DNA from: Alphaproteobacteria bacterium
GTDB lineage: Bacteria; Pseudomonadota; Alphaproteobacteria; DSM-16000; Inquilinaceae
Direction of reading: 5' to 3'
Length of the DNA stretch: 40,662 nucleotides
NCBI GenBank assembly: GCA_028281985.1
Contig: JANQIU010000136.1
Coordinates: 1-40,662, forward strand
Shown here: piece by piece, positions 8,939 to 19,034 of the stretch
Layout of the letters: each line of letters starts with the position of its first letter
Numbering within the stretch: the stretch's first letter is position 1
Made by a program: the position numbers and the translations under genes
The notes under the pieces: model-generated
Seen by the model: only the letters and a program-made list of their open reading frames with translations
Told to the model about the DNA's origin: nothing
Databases searched by the model: none

Positions 8939-11179
8939 TCATGTGGCGGCTTTGGGCATGCCGTCCATAACCAGTTCCAGCACAGTCCCGTAGTCGGTCT
9001 TGCCCGACCCCAAGAGCGGCAGCGCGTCCACATTGACAATGATGCGCGGCACCATCAGTTCCGAGTAGCCGAGCCGCTTGGCCTCTTCCAGCAGCAGGCT
9101 CCGCGCCGCATCCGGCCGGTCGGTGACCAGGATCAGGCTCTGTCCCTTGCGGCTGTCCGGCACGGCGACCACCGCATGCCGGTTGTCCGGCCACAGGCTG
9201 GTCGCCAGCTTCTCGACATAACCCAGCGACACCAGTTCCCCGGCAATCTTGGCGAACCGCTTGGCCCGGCCGACGATGGTGACGAACCCGTCCCCGTCGA
9301 TATCCACCACATCGCCGGTATCGTGCCAGCCGTCCTCCGGCGGCTGGATTTCCTGGGGCCGATCGGCGGTCAGGTACCCGGCCATGACATTGGGGCCGCG
9401 CACCCAAAGCCGCCCGCCCCGGTCGATCCCGGGGATCGGCTCAAGCCGGTGCTCGACCCCGGGCAGCAGGCGGCCGACGCTGCCGGCCTTGAAATGCATC
9501 GGCGTGTTGACCGCCAGCACCGGCGCCGTTTCGGTGGCGCCATAGCCCTCCAGAATCCGCACGCCGAACTTGTCCATCCAGACGTTGCGCGTTTCGGTCC
9601 GCAGCGGTTCGGCCCCGGACACCACATAGCGCATCCGGTGGAAGTCGTACGGGTCGGCGTTCTGGGCGTAGGACGACAGGAAGGTGTCGGTACCCAGGAT
9701 GACCGTGGTGTCCGCCGAATAGCACAGCTCCGGGATGACCCGGCTGTGCAGCGGCGACGGGTAGAGGAACACCTTGAACCCGGCGACCATCCCCATCATC
9801 AGGCCCGCCGTCAGGCCGAAGCAATGGAATATCGGCAGCGCGTTGAACATCACGTCGGTGTTGTCGAAGCTGATGCGCGCGGCCACCTGGCGGACATTGG
9901 CCAGGATGTTGTCGTGGGTCAGCACCACGCCCTTCGGCCGCCCTTCGGTGCCCGAGGTGAACAGGATGACCGCCGGATCCTTGGCGGTGGCCCCACGACG
10001 CCGGTAGATGCGGTGGAAGAAGGGGCGCGCCGCCAGCGCGCGCAGCTTGGCGCCGAGGCCGATCTCGGCCCGCACATCCTCCAGGTAGACGATGCCCACC
10101 AGCCGGGAGAGCCGGTCGACCAGCGGGCCGAGATTGGCCTTCTCCACGAAGGCCCGGCTGGTGAACACGGTGCGGATGCCCGCCGCCTCGCAGGCTGCCT
10201 CGATCGATGCCGGCCCGGAGGTGAAGTTGATCATCGCCGGCACCCGGCCGGCCATATGACAGGCCAGGAAGCTGACCGCCGCGCCATTGGCGTTCGGCAA
10301 CATCAGGCCCAGGACCTCGCCGGGCCGGCTGCGCCGGGCCAGCGGGCCGGACAAGGCCAGGATGCCGACCAGCAACCGGTTGTAGGTCAAGGTCGTGCGG
10401 GTCATGTCCTCCAGGACAATCGCCTTGCCGCCCCGCATCTGCCGTGCCGCCAGCAACGCGTCCAGCAGCGTCGGCCCCGGGAAAGCCGTGGCGAACCGGG
10501 CATCGGCCAGGGCGTCGTAGAGCTGCCGGCCCAGATCGCGGCGATGGGCCGAACCGTTGCGCGTCGCCGGCGCGGTCAGGCGGCGCGGCGACTGGATGTC
10601 CAGGTCAATCCGCGGAAAACGGCGGCGCGGCACCTTGCCGTCCAGATCGGTGAAGCTGGTGAACTGGGTCCCGTGGATCCAGACCGGGACCAGCGCGGCG
10701 CCGGTCCGCTGGGCGATCACCGCGGCACCGTCATACACCTTCATCATGCCGCCGGTGCTGGAGATCCGCACCTCCGGGAACAGGATGCACCGCCGTCCCT
10801 GGCTGACCGCGTGGATCAGATCCTTCAGGGCGAAGGGATTGCCGTGGTCGATGGGGACCAGTTCCACCAGCAGCGACAGGGCACGGATGTGCCATTTGCG
10901 CGCGGCGTCGGTGGTGACGACAAGGATCGGGCGACCCGGCAGGAATGCCGCCAGGAGCGGCGCGTCAAGCCGGGACAGATGGTTGGCGACGATGACTGCT
11001 TTGGGCCCGGCCGCGGCAAGGTGGGCGAGCCCCCGCACCCGCACCCGGTAGAACAGCCGGAAGTAGCTGGCCAGGACCAGCCGGACGACGGCGGCGATCG
11101 CCAGCCGCAGCCGCAGCATCGATCGCGATCCGCTTCGGTCGGCGGCCCTTGCGGTGGCAGTCTGTGCTGTATCGCTCAT
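8939..11179 (-). CDS. aas: Aas-type bifunctional acyltransferase / acyl-ACP synthetase (PlsC domain fused to AMP-binding domain)
   Basis: NHLSRLDAPLLAAFLPG (PlsC block I), AMP-binding ILFTSGTEGRPKGVVLTHDNILANV, YGATETAPVLAVNTPM, GRAKRFAKIAGELVSL; close in motif order to E. coli Aas. Start at MSDTAQ (11179). Confidence 0.88.
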   Translation of the reverse strand: MSDTAQTATARAADRSGSRSMLRLRLAIAAVVRLVLASYFRLFYRVRVRGLAHLAAAGPKAVIVANHLSRLDAPLLAAFLPGRPILVVTTDAARKWHIRALSLLVELVPIDHGNPFALKDLIHAVSQGRRCILFPEVRISSTGGMMKVYDGAAVIAQRTGAALVPVWIHGTQFTSFTDLDGKVPRRRFPRIDLDIQSPRRLTAPATRNGSAHRRDLGRQLYDALADARFATAFPGPTLLDALLAARQMRGGKAIVLEDMTRTTLTYNRLLVGILALSGPLARRSRPGEVLGLMLPNANGAAVSFLACHMAGRVPAMINFTSGPASIEAACEAAGIRTVFTSRAFVEKANLGPLVDRLSRLVGIVYLEDVRAEIGLGAKLRALAARPFFHRIYRRRGATAKDPAVILFTSGTEGRPKGVVLTHDNILANVRQVAARISFDNTDVMFNALPIFHCFGLTAGLMMGMVAGFKVFLYPSPLHSRVIPELCYSADTTVILGTDTFLSSYAQNADPYDFHRMRYVVSGAEPLRTETRNVWMDKFGVRILEGYGATETAPVLAVNTPMHFKAGSVGRLLPGVEHRLEPIPGIDRGGRLWVRGPNVMAGYLTADRPQEIQPPEDGWHDTGDVVDIDGDGFVTIVGRAKRFAKIAGELVSLGYVEKLATSLWPDNRHAVVAVPDSRKGQSLILVTDRPDAARSLLLEEAKRLGYSELMVPRIIVNVDALPLLGSGKTDYGTVLELVMDGMPKAAT

Positions 11180-11276
11180 AGCTGATGCCCGACCTGCGCC
11201 GGATCGGTCCGGACGGTCGGTCCCTGGGGTAGGTGAACGAATCGCCGCCTCAGTGCGGCGCGGCGGATCGGCGTCG

Positions 11277-11969
11277 TCAAGACCGGGCTGCCCCGAACTG
11301 CCGGGTCGCCGGGCGGCCATCGCCGACCGCCTGGTCCAGCAGCGTCAGGCGGGCTTCGGCGTCCAGCAGGCGCGCGCGGCCGGCCTCCCATCGCTTCTTG
11401 GCGAAGTCCTCGGCGACGGCCGACAGCGTCTGGCTGGCCCGTTCGGCGGTTTCGCGGTCCAGGCTGCCGGCCTCCTGCGCCTTGATCATGGCCAGCGCAA
11501 CCGCCTCGACATGCTCCAGATGATGGCGCAGCGATTTCCTCAGGCGGCGGGCCGCCACCGGGCTCTCGGCCGCCTGCAGCACCAGGGCGCGGCCAGCGCG
11601 GGCGATGCGTTCCAGCGCCGCCGACAAGGCCGGGTCGCGCAATGTGTGGGCGGCCTTGTAGATGTGGCGAACCCGTTCCGCCGCCTCTTCCAGTTCGCCG
11701 GTCAGATGCGCCATCGACGCCTGTTCGCGGGCCATGTCGGCCGACCCGTCATAGCGCTCGTGGTCACCGACATCGAGGATGCGCCGGACGGTGCGGGCAC
11801 CGGCCTTCACCACGCGCACGGCGATGGCGATCACCGTGCCGACGACGAAGACGATGCCGCCCAAAATGACGGCCAGGATGGTGAAGATCGTGCCGAAGGC
11901 ATCCGCCAGCAGCGAGATCCCGACCAACAACCCGACGAAGATCGCTGCGGCGATCAAGCCCGTACGCAC
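11277..11969 (-). CDS. Membrane-anchored coiled-coil-like protein, possibly XpaC-like
   Basis: Two N-terminal hydrophobic segments, then a charged helical region ending AGRARLLDAEARLTLLDQAV. The XpaC assignment is by resemblance only. Confidence 0.6.
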   Translation of the reverse strand: MRTGLIAAAIFVGLLVGISLLADAFGTIFTILAVILGGIVFVVGTVIAIAVRVVKAGARTVRRILDVGDHERYDGSADMAREQASMAHLTGELEEAAERVRHIYKAAHTLRDPALSAALERIARAGRALVLQAAESPVAARRLRKSLRHHLEHVEAVALAMIKAQEAGSLDRETAERASQTLSAVAEDFAKKRWEAGRARLLDAEARLTLLDQAVGDGRPATRQFGAARS

Positions 11970-12038
11970 GCTATGCCCCCACCCTGCAACCGGATAACCG
12001 CTCCGCTGCGGTACCGCTCATATTTGCCCGTGGTGGGT

Positions 12039-12647
12039 CTAATGCAATCGCTTCTGCCCCTTTTTTGGGCGGTTTGTCGTGGTTTGCGCTGGTTTGGCAA
12101 TGGCATCGCGGGTCACCGGCCGCCACTGCCCGGGTATCAGGTCTCCTAGGAACAGGTCGCCGATGGCGACGCGGACCAGCCGCAAGGTCGGATGCCCGAC
12201 GGCAGCCGTCATCCGACGGACCTGGCGGTTGCGGCCTTCGGTCAGGGTCAGGCGCAGCCAACTCGTCGGGACGGATTTGCGATGGCGGATCGGCGGGTCG
12301 CGCGGCGGCAGGTCCGGTTCACCGTCCAGCAGCACAACGCCGCATGGCCGTGTCGGGCCATCGGTCAGCGTCGGCCCCGCCGCCAGAGCCGCCAGGGCCG
12401 CCGGGTCCGGCACCCGCTCGACCTGGGCCAGATAGGTCCGCGGGTGTCGGTGCTTGGGGTCCAGCAGCCAGGCGATGAACGGCCCGTCGTCGGTCAGCAA
12501 CAGCAGCCCTTCGCTGTCCCGATCCAGCCGGCCGGCGGGATAGATCCCCTTGGGCAGGCCGAATTCCGCCAGCGACCGGTGCCCAGCCTCGGAGCGAAAC
12601 TGGCTCAGCACGCCGAAAGGCTTGTTCAGGGCGATGTAGCGGGGCAC
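12039..12647 (-). CDS. rluE: 23S rRNA pseudouridine synthase, RluE-type
   Basis: ALNKPFGVLSQF, YPAGRLDRDSEGLLLLTDDG (catalytic Asp motif), RKSVPTSWLRLTLTEGRNRQVRRMTAAVGHPTLRLVR. Confidence 0.9.
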   Translation of the reverse strand: MPRYIALNKPFGVLSQFRSEAGHRSLAEFGLPKGIYPAGRLDRDSEGLLLLTDDGPFIAWLLDPKHRHPRTYLAQVERVPDPAALAALAAGPTLTDGPTRPCGVVLLDGEPDLPPRDPPIRHRKSVPTSWLRLTLTEGRNRQVRRMTAAVGHPTLRLVRVAIGDLFLGDLIPGQWRPVTRDAIAKPAQTTTNRPKKGQKRLH

Positions 12648-12656
12648 GGCCCGGGA

Positions 12657-13832
12657 TCACGCAGGATCGCTGTCCGGATCGGTCACATAGACCGTACCGT
12701 CGTTCACCAGCCGCAGCAGCAACGTGGCAATGGCCGGCCGGGCCAGCCAGTCCGTCACCGTCGCACCCGGAATGCGCCGGCGCCGGCAAAGCTCCCTGGC
12801 CGCGGCGGCCGTGGCGGCGTCGCAGTCGATCGGAACCCCGTCGGCGAACAACACCACCCCAGGTCCGTCTTCAAAGAACGCCAGCCGCGACCCTTCGTTG
12901 CGGCGCAATTCGGACCCCGCCACAGCCAAGGCCCCGCGCAGATCGTCGAGGTCAAGGCAGGTTTCCGGCGGACGGGCGGTCTCCGGCTCGCGCGGTTCGG
13001 TCATATGGCTGCCGAACCAGGTGGCGACGACCCGGGGATCGGCCATCCGGTCCTGCACCAGGGCCCGCAGCACCTGGACGGTGCTGGCCGATATCTCCCC
13101 GGCATCGCCGGGGTCGGCCATCCGGGCGTCCCGGTACCGGTCGTCTTCGGTCAGCCCCGCCGCCACGGTGTCGGCCAGTCCGGTCAGGATTTCCGACGCG
13201 CTCGGCGCCCGGAAGCCGATGGAATAGGTCAGTCCCGGCGCCAGCGCCACGCCGTCATGGGCGATGCCCGGCGGCAGGTAGAGCATGTCGCCCGGCTGCA
13301 GCACGTGGTCTTCGGTCTCATCGAACGCCGCCAGCAGCCGAAGCGAGGGATGGTCGCGCAAGGGACTGTCCACCGTACAGCGCTGGCCAAGGCGCCAGCG
13401 CCGGGCGCCCCGCGCCTGCAGCAGAAAGACGTCGTACTGGTCGTAATGCGGCCCCACGCCGCCGCCGGCCGGGGCGTAGCTGATCATGATGTCGTCCAGC
13501 CGCCAGCCCGGCAGGAAGTTGAACCGGTCCAGAAGATCGGCGACCGCCGGCACCCACCGGTCCACCGACTGAACCAGCAGGGTCCAGCCGGTTTCCGGTA
13601 ACGCCTCGAAATCGGCTTCCCGAAACGGCCCGTCGCGCACCTCAAACGGGACGGTGCCACCTTCGGCCAGCACCAGGCGGCTTTCCACCCCGTCCTCGCA
13701 GGCCAGCCCGGCCAGTTCCTCCGGTGACAGCGGCCCGGCGAAACCCGGCACCGCCTGCCGGATCAGCGCCGGTTCCCGCTGCCAGTGATCGGCCAGGAAA
13801 CGGGCGACGCCCAGACCGCCGAGGACGGTCAT
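12657..13832 (-). CDS. JmjC-fold ribosomal protein uL16 arginine hydroxylase-like (RoxA/YcfD family)
   Basis: IMISYAPAGGGVGPHYDQYDVFLLQARGARRWRLG (HxD metal motif); LPPGIAHDGVAL; 9 bp upstream of rluE on the same strand. Confidence 0.87.
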   Translation of the reverse strand: MTVLGGLGVARFLADHWQREPALIRQAVPGFAGPLSPEELAGLACEDGVESRLVLAEGGTVPFEVRDGPFREADFEALPETGWTLLVQSVDRWVPAVADLLDRFNFLPGWRLDDIMISYAPAGGGVGPHYDQYDVFLLQARGARRWRLGQRCTVDSPLRDHPSLRLLAAFDETEDHVLQPGDMLYLPPGIAHDGVALAPGLTYSIGFRAPSASEILTGLADTVAAGLTEDDRYRDARMADPGDAGEISASTVQVLRALVQDRMADPRVVATWFGSHMTEPREPETARPPETCLDLDDLRGALAVAGSELRRNEGSRLAFFEDGPGVVLFADGVPIDCDAATAAAARELCRRRRIPGATVTDWLARPAIATLLLRLVNDGTVYVTDPDSDPA

Positions 13833-13884
13833 ACCGGATGCAGCAGGCGCAGGGGAGGCAGGCGCCTCGAGACCGACGGCGCGG

Positions 13885-14562
13885 TCAGACGGCCACCGGC
13901 TCGGGGGACAGGATCGTCTGGCCGGTCTTGGCCCAGTCGGCCAGGAACGCCTCCAGACCCTTGTCGGTCAGGGGGTGCTTGTACATCTGCCGGATCACCG
14001 ATGGCGGCATGGTGGCCACATGGGCGCCCAGCTTTGCCGCATCGACCACATGGCGCATACCGCGGACCGAGGCGACCAGGACTTCAGTCTTCAGATGATC
14101 GTACTGCTTGTAGATCGTGACGATCTCGGCAATCAGGTCCATGCCGTTTTCGCCGATATCGTCCAGCCGACCGACAAAGGGTGAGATGAAGGTGGCGCCC
14201 GCCTTGGCGGCCAGCAGCGCCTGCGCCGGGCTGAAGCACAGCGTCACATTGACCATGGTGCCGGCGTCGGACAGCGCCTTGCAGGTCTTCAGCCCGTCGG
14301 GCGTCAACGGCACCTTGACGGCGACATGCGGCGCGATCTTCGCCAGCAGGCGGCCTTCGGCCAGCATGGTCTTGTAGTCGGTGGCGGTAACCTCGGCGCT
14401 AACCGGGCCGTCTACCACCTCACAGATCTCGGCGATCAACGACTTGAAGTCGCGGCCGGACTTGGCGACAAGCGACGGGTTGGTCGTCACACCGTCCAGC
14501 AGGCCGGTGGACGCAAGGTCACGGATTTCGGCGATATCCGCCGTATCGACAAAGAACTTCAT
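13885..14562 (-). CDS. tal: Transaldolase / fructose-6-phosphate aldolase-like
   Basis: [53 protein letters not shown]; start fixed at 14562 (ORF track over-extends to 15621). Confidence 0.93.
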   Translation of the reverse strand: MKFFVDTADIAEIRDLASTGLLDGVTTNPSLVAKSGRDFKSLIAEICEVVDGPVSAEVTATDYKTMLAEGRLLAKIAPHVAVKVPLTPDGLKTCKALSDAGTMVNVTLCFSPAQALLAAKAGATFISPFVGRLDDIGENGMDLIAEIVTIYKQYDHLKTEVLVASVRGMRHVVDAAKLGAHVATMPPSVIRQMYKHPLTDKGLEAFLADWAKTGQTILSPEPVAV

Positions 14563-14676
14563 GATCAATCTCCAGCCCCTTGGATTTTGCTCCACGATAG
14601 TGCCCAAGCCCGCGCGAGGAAAGGCGTGCGGCCGCAAACCTGCCGCCCGCGCCGGGCGGGGCGACGGACCGTGACC

Positions 14677-16179
14677 ATGGGCGCGAACGTGCCGCCGGTG
14701 CGGGCACCGGAGATCGACCGGCCCGGCCTGACATGGCTGAACATCGACAAGCCGCTTTCCCTGGGCGACCTGAAGGGGCGCCTGGTGATCCTGGATTTCT
14801 GGACCTTCTGCTGCGTGAACTGCCTGCATGTGCTGCCGGCATTGCGGCGCGTCGAAGAGGCGTTTCCGCAGGATGTCGTGGTGATCGGCGTGCATTCGCC
14901 GAAGTTCGCCGCGGAGAAGGATCCGGCGGGCGTGCAGCGGGCGGTAGCCCGCTATGCCATCACCCATCCGGTGATCCACGACCCGGACATGCAGCTCTGG
15001 CGGGCCTACGCGGTGCGGGCGTGGCCGACGCTGGTGTTCGTGTCGCCGGCCGGCCGGGTGGTCGGGCACGCGCCCGGCGAGCCGGACACCGGCAAGCTGC
15101 TGCAGGCGGTCGAAAGGCTGCTGGCCGAGGCGCGGGACGGCGGCACGCTGTCGCCCCAGCCGCTGGCGCTGACGCCGGCCGTCGAACCCTCCGGCGACCT
15201 GCGCTTTCCCGGGAAGGTCAAGCCCGTGCCGGGCCGGCGCCGGCTCAGGCCGCTGCGGCGCTGGGCAGTGGCCGATGCCGGTCACCATCAGATCGTACTG
15301 CTCGACGACCGCGGCCGGGAAACCGGACGCTTCGGGTCCGGGGAACCGGGGCTGGCCGACGGCCCTGCGGCGACCGCCCGCTTCACCGACCCCCAGGGCC
15401 TGATCGCCACGGCGGACGTCATCTACGTTGCCGACACCGGCAATCATGCGATACGGGCCATCGATCTGGCGACCGGCGACGTCGCGACCCTGGCCGGGAT
15501 CGGCCGGCGGGGCCGTGCCCTGACCGGCCGCGCCACGCCGGGCGACCGGACCGCCCTGGCGTCCCCCTGGGACCTGGCGATCCGCGACGATACCGTGTTC
15601 TTCGCCAATGCCGGGACGCATCAGATCGGCGCCTTAGACCGGGTGTCGGGCACCGTGGTCCGGCTGGCCGGCAATGGCGGGGAAGGCCTGGTGGACGGCG
15701 CTACGGAGACCGCCCAGCTGGCCCAGCCCAGCGGGCTGGCCCTTTCTGCCGACGGTCAAAGCCTGGCCTTCGCCGACAGCGAGACGTCGTCGGTCAGGAT
15801 GCTGGGCCTGCGGCGGATGCAGGTCACCACGCTGGTCGGCACCGGGCTGTTCGACTTCGGCCACGTCAACGGGCGGTTGGATGATGCGCGCCTTCAGCAC
15901 CCGTTGGGCGTCGCCATGGACCGGGATGGAACCCTCCTGGTCGCCGACAGCTACAACCATGCGATCCGCCACATCGACGTCGCCGCGGGCACGGTCACCG
16001 ATTTCGACGGCGGCACCTACACCTGCCAAGATCCGGTCTGCCTGCCGTTGGGCGAACCGGCCGGGATCTGGGTCGACGCCGGGGCGCGCCGGGCGCCGGT
16101 CCTGCTGTCCGACACCAACAACCATCGCATCCTGGCCTTCGACCGGGCCGGGCGCACCTACCGGACCTGGGCGTCCTGA
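14677..16179 (+). CDS. Thioredoxin-fold plus NHL-repeat protein (NHLRC2-like)
   Basis: [26 protein letters not shown] (CCVNC redox motif), followed by repeats such as [27 protein letters not shown] and [19 protein letters not shown]. Confidence 0.85.
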   Translation: MGANVPPVRAPEIDRPGLTWLNIDKPLSLGDLKGRLVILDFWTFCCVNCLHVLPALRRVEEAFPQDVVVIGVHSPKFAAEKDPAGVQRAVARYAITHPVIHDPDMQLWRAYAVRAWPTLVFVSPAGRVVGHAPGEPDTGKLLQAVERLLAEARDGGTLSPQPLALTPAVEPSGDLRFPGKVKPVPGRRRLRPLRRWAVADAGHHQIVLLDDRGRETGRFGSGEPGLADGPAATARFTDPQGLIATADVIYVADTGNHAIRAIDLATGDVATLAGIGRRGRALTGRATPGDRTALASPWDLAIRDDTVFFANAGTHQIGALDRVSGTVVRLAGNGGEGLVDGATETAQLAQPSGLALSADGQSLAFADSETSSVRMLGLRRMQVTTLVGTGLFDFGHVNGRLDDARLQHPLGVAMDRDGTLLVADSYNHAIRHIDVAAGTVTDFDGGTYTCQDPVCLPLGEPAGIWVDAGARRAPVLLSDTNNHRILAFDRAGRTYRTWAS

Positions 16180-16186
16180 CAGCCGG

Positions 16187-17251
16187 TCACGCCGGCAGCA
16201 GCCAGCCGTCGTCCACCGCGACCCGGATCTCCGCGCCCACGGGCGGCGGCTCGGCCGCGACGCGCAGCGTCAGGGTCCGCTGTGGATCCGCCGAAGGGCG
16301 CAGGTGCACTGTGGTGCTGGCACCGTGAAAGGTATGCCTGGCGACGGTGGCCGGCAGGCCCGCCTCACCCTCGGCCGCCAACCGAAGCCCTTCCTGGCGA
16401 AGGCAGGCGCTGGCCGGGCCGGCCGCAGTGCCTTCCGGCGCCCGCAGATGCACGGGCGTGCCCCAGAGATCCGCCGTGCGTCGGCCGTCGGCCGAGGCTG
16501 ACCCGTTCAGCGTCACCGGCACCACCATGCCGCGGCCGACGAACTCGGCGACCATGGCGGTTTCCGGCGAACGGTAGAGGGTGGCCGGGTCGCTGAACTG
16601 CTGGACCACGCCACGGTCCATCACGGCGATCCGGTCGGCCAGCGCCATCGCCTCGGCCTGATCGTGGGTGACGTAGACCATGGTGGCGCCGGTGGCCCGA
16701 TGGAACCGGCGAAACTCCTCCTGCATGCTGTCGCGCAGATGGACGTCCAGATTGGCCAGCGGCTCGTCCAGCAGGACGACCGCCGGCTCCATGGCCAGGC
16801 AGCGCGCCAGGGCGACCCGCTGGCGCTGACCGCCGCTCAGCGCCGCCGGGCGGCGTTCGGCCAGATGCGCCATGCCGACCGTTTCCAGGGCGCGGGCGAC
16901 CCGGGCCCGGCGCTCGGCCCCCGACAGCCGCCGCACCTTCAGGGCGAAGCCGACATTTTCCGCCACCGTCATATGCGGCCACAGGGCATAGGCCTGGAAC
17001 ACCATCCCAACCCGCCGCCGCTCGGGCGGGACATGGCCGCCATTGCCCGAAACGACCCGGTCGTCGAAGGCCACGGTGCCCTCGTCGGCCGGCTCGAACC
17101 CGGCCAGCAGGCGCAGCAGCGTGGTCTTGCCGCAGCCGGACGGCCCCAGAAGGGCGACGAGGGTTCCGGCCGCTATCGTCATCGAGACCCGGTCCACCGC
17201 CCGGGTCTGGCCGAAGACCCGGCTGACCCGGTCCAGTGTCACGCCTGCCAT
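16187..17251 (-). CDS. ABC transporter ATP-binding protein (ferric/phosphonate/spermidine type)
   Basis: LLGPSGCGKTTLLRLLAGFE, LSGGQRQRVALARCL, VVLLDEPLANLD, TOBE-like C-terminus. Confidence 0.92.
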   Translation of the reverse strand: MAGVTLDRVSRVFGQTRAVDRVSMTIAAGTLVALLGPSGCGKTTLLRLLAGFEPADEGTVAFDDRVVSGNGGHVPPERRRVGMVFQAYALWPHMTVAENVGFALKVRRLSGAERRARVARALETVGMAHLAERRPAALSGGQRQRVALARCLAMEPAVVLLDEPLANLDVHLRDSMQEEFRRFHRATGATMVYVTHDQAEAMALADRIAVMDRGVVQQFSDPATLYRSPETAMVAEFVGRGMVVPVTLNGSASADGRRTADLWGTPVHLRAPEGTAAGPASACLRQEGLRLAAEGEAGLPATVARHTFHGASTTVHLRPSADPQRTLTLRVAAEPPPVGAEIRVAVDDGWLLPA

Positions 17252-18957
17252 GGCAGCACTCCCTGGGGCAACCTGCCGAACCGGGCGACCAGGCCGGCCA
17301 GCCCCGCCAGCAGCAGCGTGGCTACGACGCTGAGCACCGCGACCGCCGCCGCCGCAGTGCTGTCGCCGCCGTCATAGAGCGAGAAGACCACCACGCCCAA
17401 GGTCTCGTTGCCGGCCGACCAAAGGAGGGCGGACACGGTCAGCTCGTTGAAGGCGGCCATGAAGACCAGAATGCCGCCGGCGGCCGCACTGGGCGCGGCC
17501 AGCGGAAACACCACCGACCGCAGCCGCCGCAGGCTGCCGGCCCCGGCAAGCTGCGCCGCCTCCTCCAGGGCCGGCTCGACGGACTGCACGCCCGCCGCCG
17601 TCGGCCGCAAGCCCAGAGCCAGGAACCGGCCCAGATAGGCGAACAGCAGGATCCAGAAGCTGTTGTACAGGCTGATGCCGACCACCGGCAGCGGCGGCAG
17701 CAGGATCAGGATCACGGCGATCGCCAGGACGATCCCGGGCAGGGCATACGGCGCGTCGGCCAACAAGTCGAGGACGCGGGCCAAACCGCGCCGCCGTGTC
17801 AGGGTCAGATAACTCAACGGCACGCTGACCAGCACCGAGGACACCGCCGCCAGCGATGACAGCATCAGGCTGTTCTGGAACGCCCGGCTGGTCATCGGGT
17901 TGGCGAACACTTCCCGGTAGTGGTCGAAGGTCCAGGTCTCCCAGCTCAACGGAACACCGAGCGCCTGCACCAGCGAGGTACTGCTTAGGGCGATCAGCGG
18001 CAGCACACCGATCATCAGCAGGACCGCCCACACCGCCGTCTCGATCGGCCAGCGCCAGCGGCCGAGCGAAAACGCCGTCCCCAGGGCGGCGGCCCGTTCG
18101 ATCGCCTGGCTGCGCCGCGACAGGCCCCAGGCCTGGATCGCCAGTCCGATCGCGGCGATGGCCGCCAGGATCATCGCCAGCACCGCCACCTGGCCCAGGA
18201 TGGTGATGCCGAAACCGTTCAGCCGCTGATAGACCAGCGTCGTCAGCATGGTGTAGCCGGCCGGAATGCCCAGCAGCGCCGGAACGCCGAAATTGCCGAT
18301 CGCCGAGACGAAGGCCAGCGCGCCGCCGGCGATCAGCGACGGCCGCAGCATTGGCAGAAGCACCGAACCGATGATCCGCAGCGGCCCTGCCCCGGCGGCA
18401 CGCGCCGCTTCCACCTGATCGGCGGGAAGCGCCCGCAGCCCGGCGCGCACCGCCAGGAACACCATCGGCGCATGCTCGATCCCCATCAGCAGCATGATAC
18501 CTTCGCGGGAATACAGCGGATTGCGCTGCCCGGCAGGGAAATCGTAGCCGACGAGGTCGTACAGAAAGCTGCTGGGGCCCAGCAGTTCCAGCCAGGCCAA
18601 GGCGGCGATCTGTGCCGGGATCAACAGCGGCATGATCGCCAGAAACACCACCAGCGACTTCCAGCGCAGGTCGGTCAAACCGACCAGCAGGGCCAGAACC
18701 GTGCCCAGCACCAGCGAGACCGCGGTGGCGCCCAGCCCGGCCTCCAGCGTGTGCCAGGTCGCCTGCCAGGTGCGGCTGGCGCCGAGGACCCGGCCGAAGG
18801 TTTCGGCGGCACCCCCGGCGCCCAGCACGAAGGCCTCGGCGAACAGGCGCAGCAGGGGCACGACGCAGAACACCAGCACATAGCCGGCGACCAGCGCCAG
18901 CAGCAGCGTTTCGCCGCTCGGCCGTCGGCCCGCACCCCCCCACACCGTCGCCGTCAT
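17239..18957 (-). CDS. ABC transporter permease, duplicated-domain (FbpB/PotBC-like fusion)
   Basis: Two copies of a BPD-type permease with EAA loops (DQVEAARAAGAGPLRIIGSVLLPMLRPS; LEEAAQLAGAGSLRRLRSVVFPLAAPS). Confidence 0.9.
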   Translation of the reverse strand: MTATVWGGAGRRPSGETLLLALVAGYVLVFCVVPLLRLFAEAFVLGAGGAAETFGRVLGASRTWQATWHTLEAGLGATAVSLVLGTVLALLVGLTDLRWKSLVVFLAIMPLLIPAQIAALAWLELLGPSSFLYDLVGYDFPAGQRNPLYSREGIMLLMGIEHAPMVFLAVRAGLRALPADQVEAARAAGAGPLRIIGSVLLPMLRPSLIAGGALAFVSAIGNFGVPALLGIPAGYTMLTTLVYQRLNGFGITILGQVAVLAMILAAIAAIGLAIQAWGLSRRSQAIERAAALGTAFSLGRWRWPIETAVWAVLLMIGVLPLIALSSTSLVQALGVPLSWETWTFDHYREVFANPMTSRAFQNSLMLSSLAAVSSVLVSVPLSYLTLTRRRGLARVLDLLADAPYALPGIVLAIAVILILLPPLPVVGISLYNSFWILLFAYLGRFLALGLRPTAAGVQSVEPALEEAAQLAGAGSLRRLRSVVFPLAAPSAAAGGILVFMAAFNELTVSALLWSAGNETLGVVVFSLYDGGDSTAAAAVAVLSVVATLLLAGLAGLVARFGRLPQGVLPWQA

Positions 18958-18994
18958 CGCCTAAAGACTGCGTTCTCTCGAAAAACAGAAATGG

Positions 18995-19018
18995 CCCTCC
19001 CCCCTCGAAGCGGGAGGG
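18995..19018 (-). terminator. Intercistronic hairpin with T-rich tail after SBP gene
   Basis: ccctccc...gggaggg; minus-strand downstream sequence ccatttctgttttt; 17 nt past the SBP stop. Confidence 0.6.
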
Positions 19019-19034
19019 TTTCGCCCGGGGGGCC

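Noticed and set aside
9176-11185. 669-aa plus-strand ORF opposite the Aas-like gene
   Set aside because: Antisense shadow of a motif-rich coding sequence.
14563-15621. N-terminal extension of the transaldolase ORF
   Set aside because: Canonical transaldolase start [13 protein letters not shown] is at 14562; the extension is antisense to the Trx-NHL gene.
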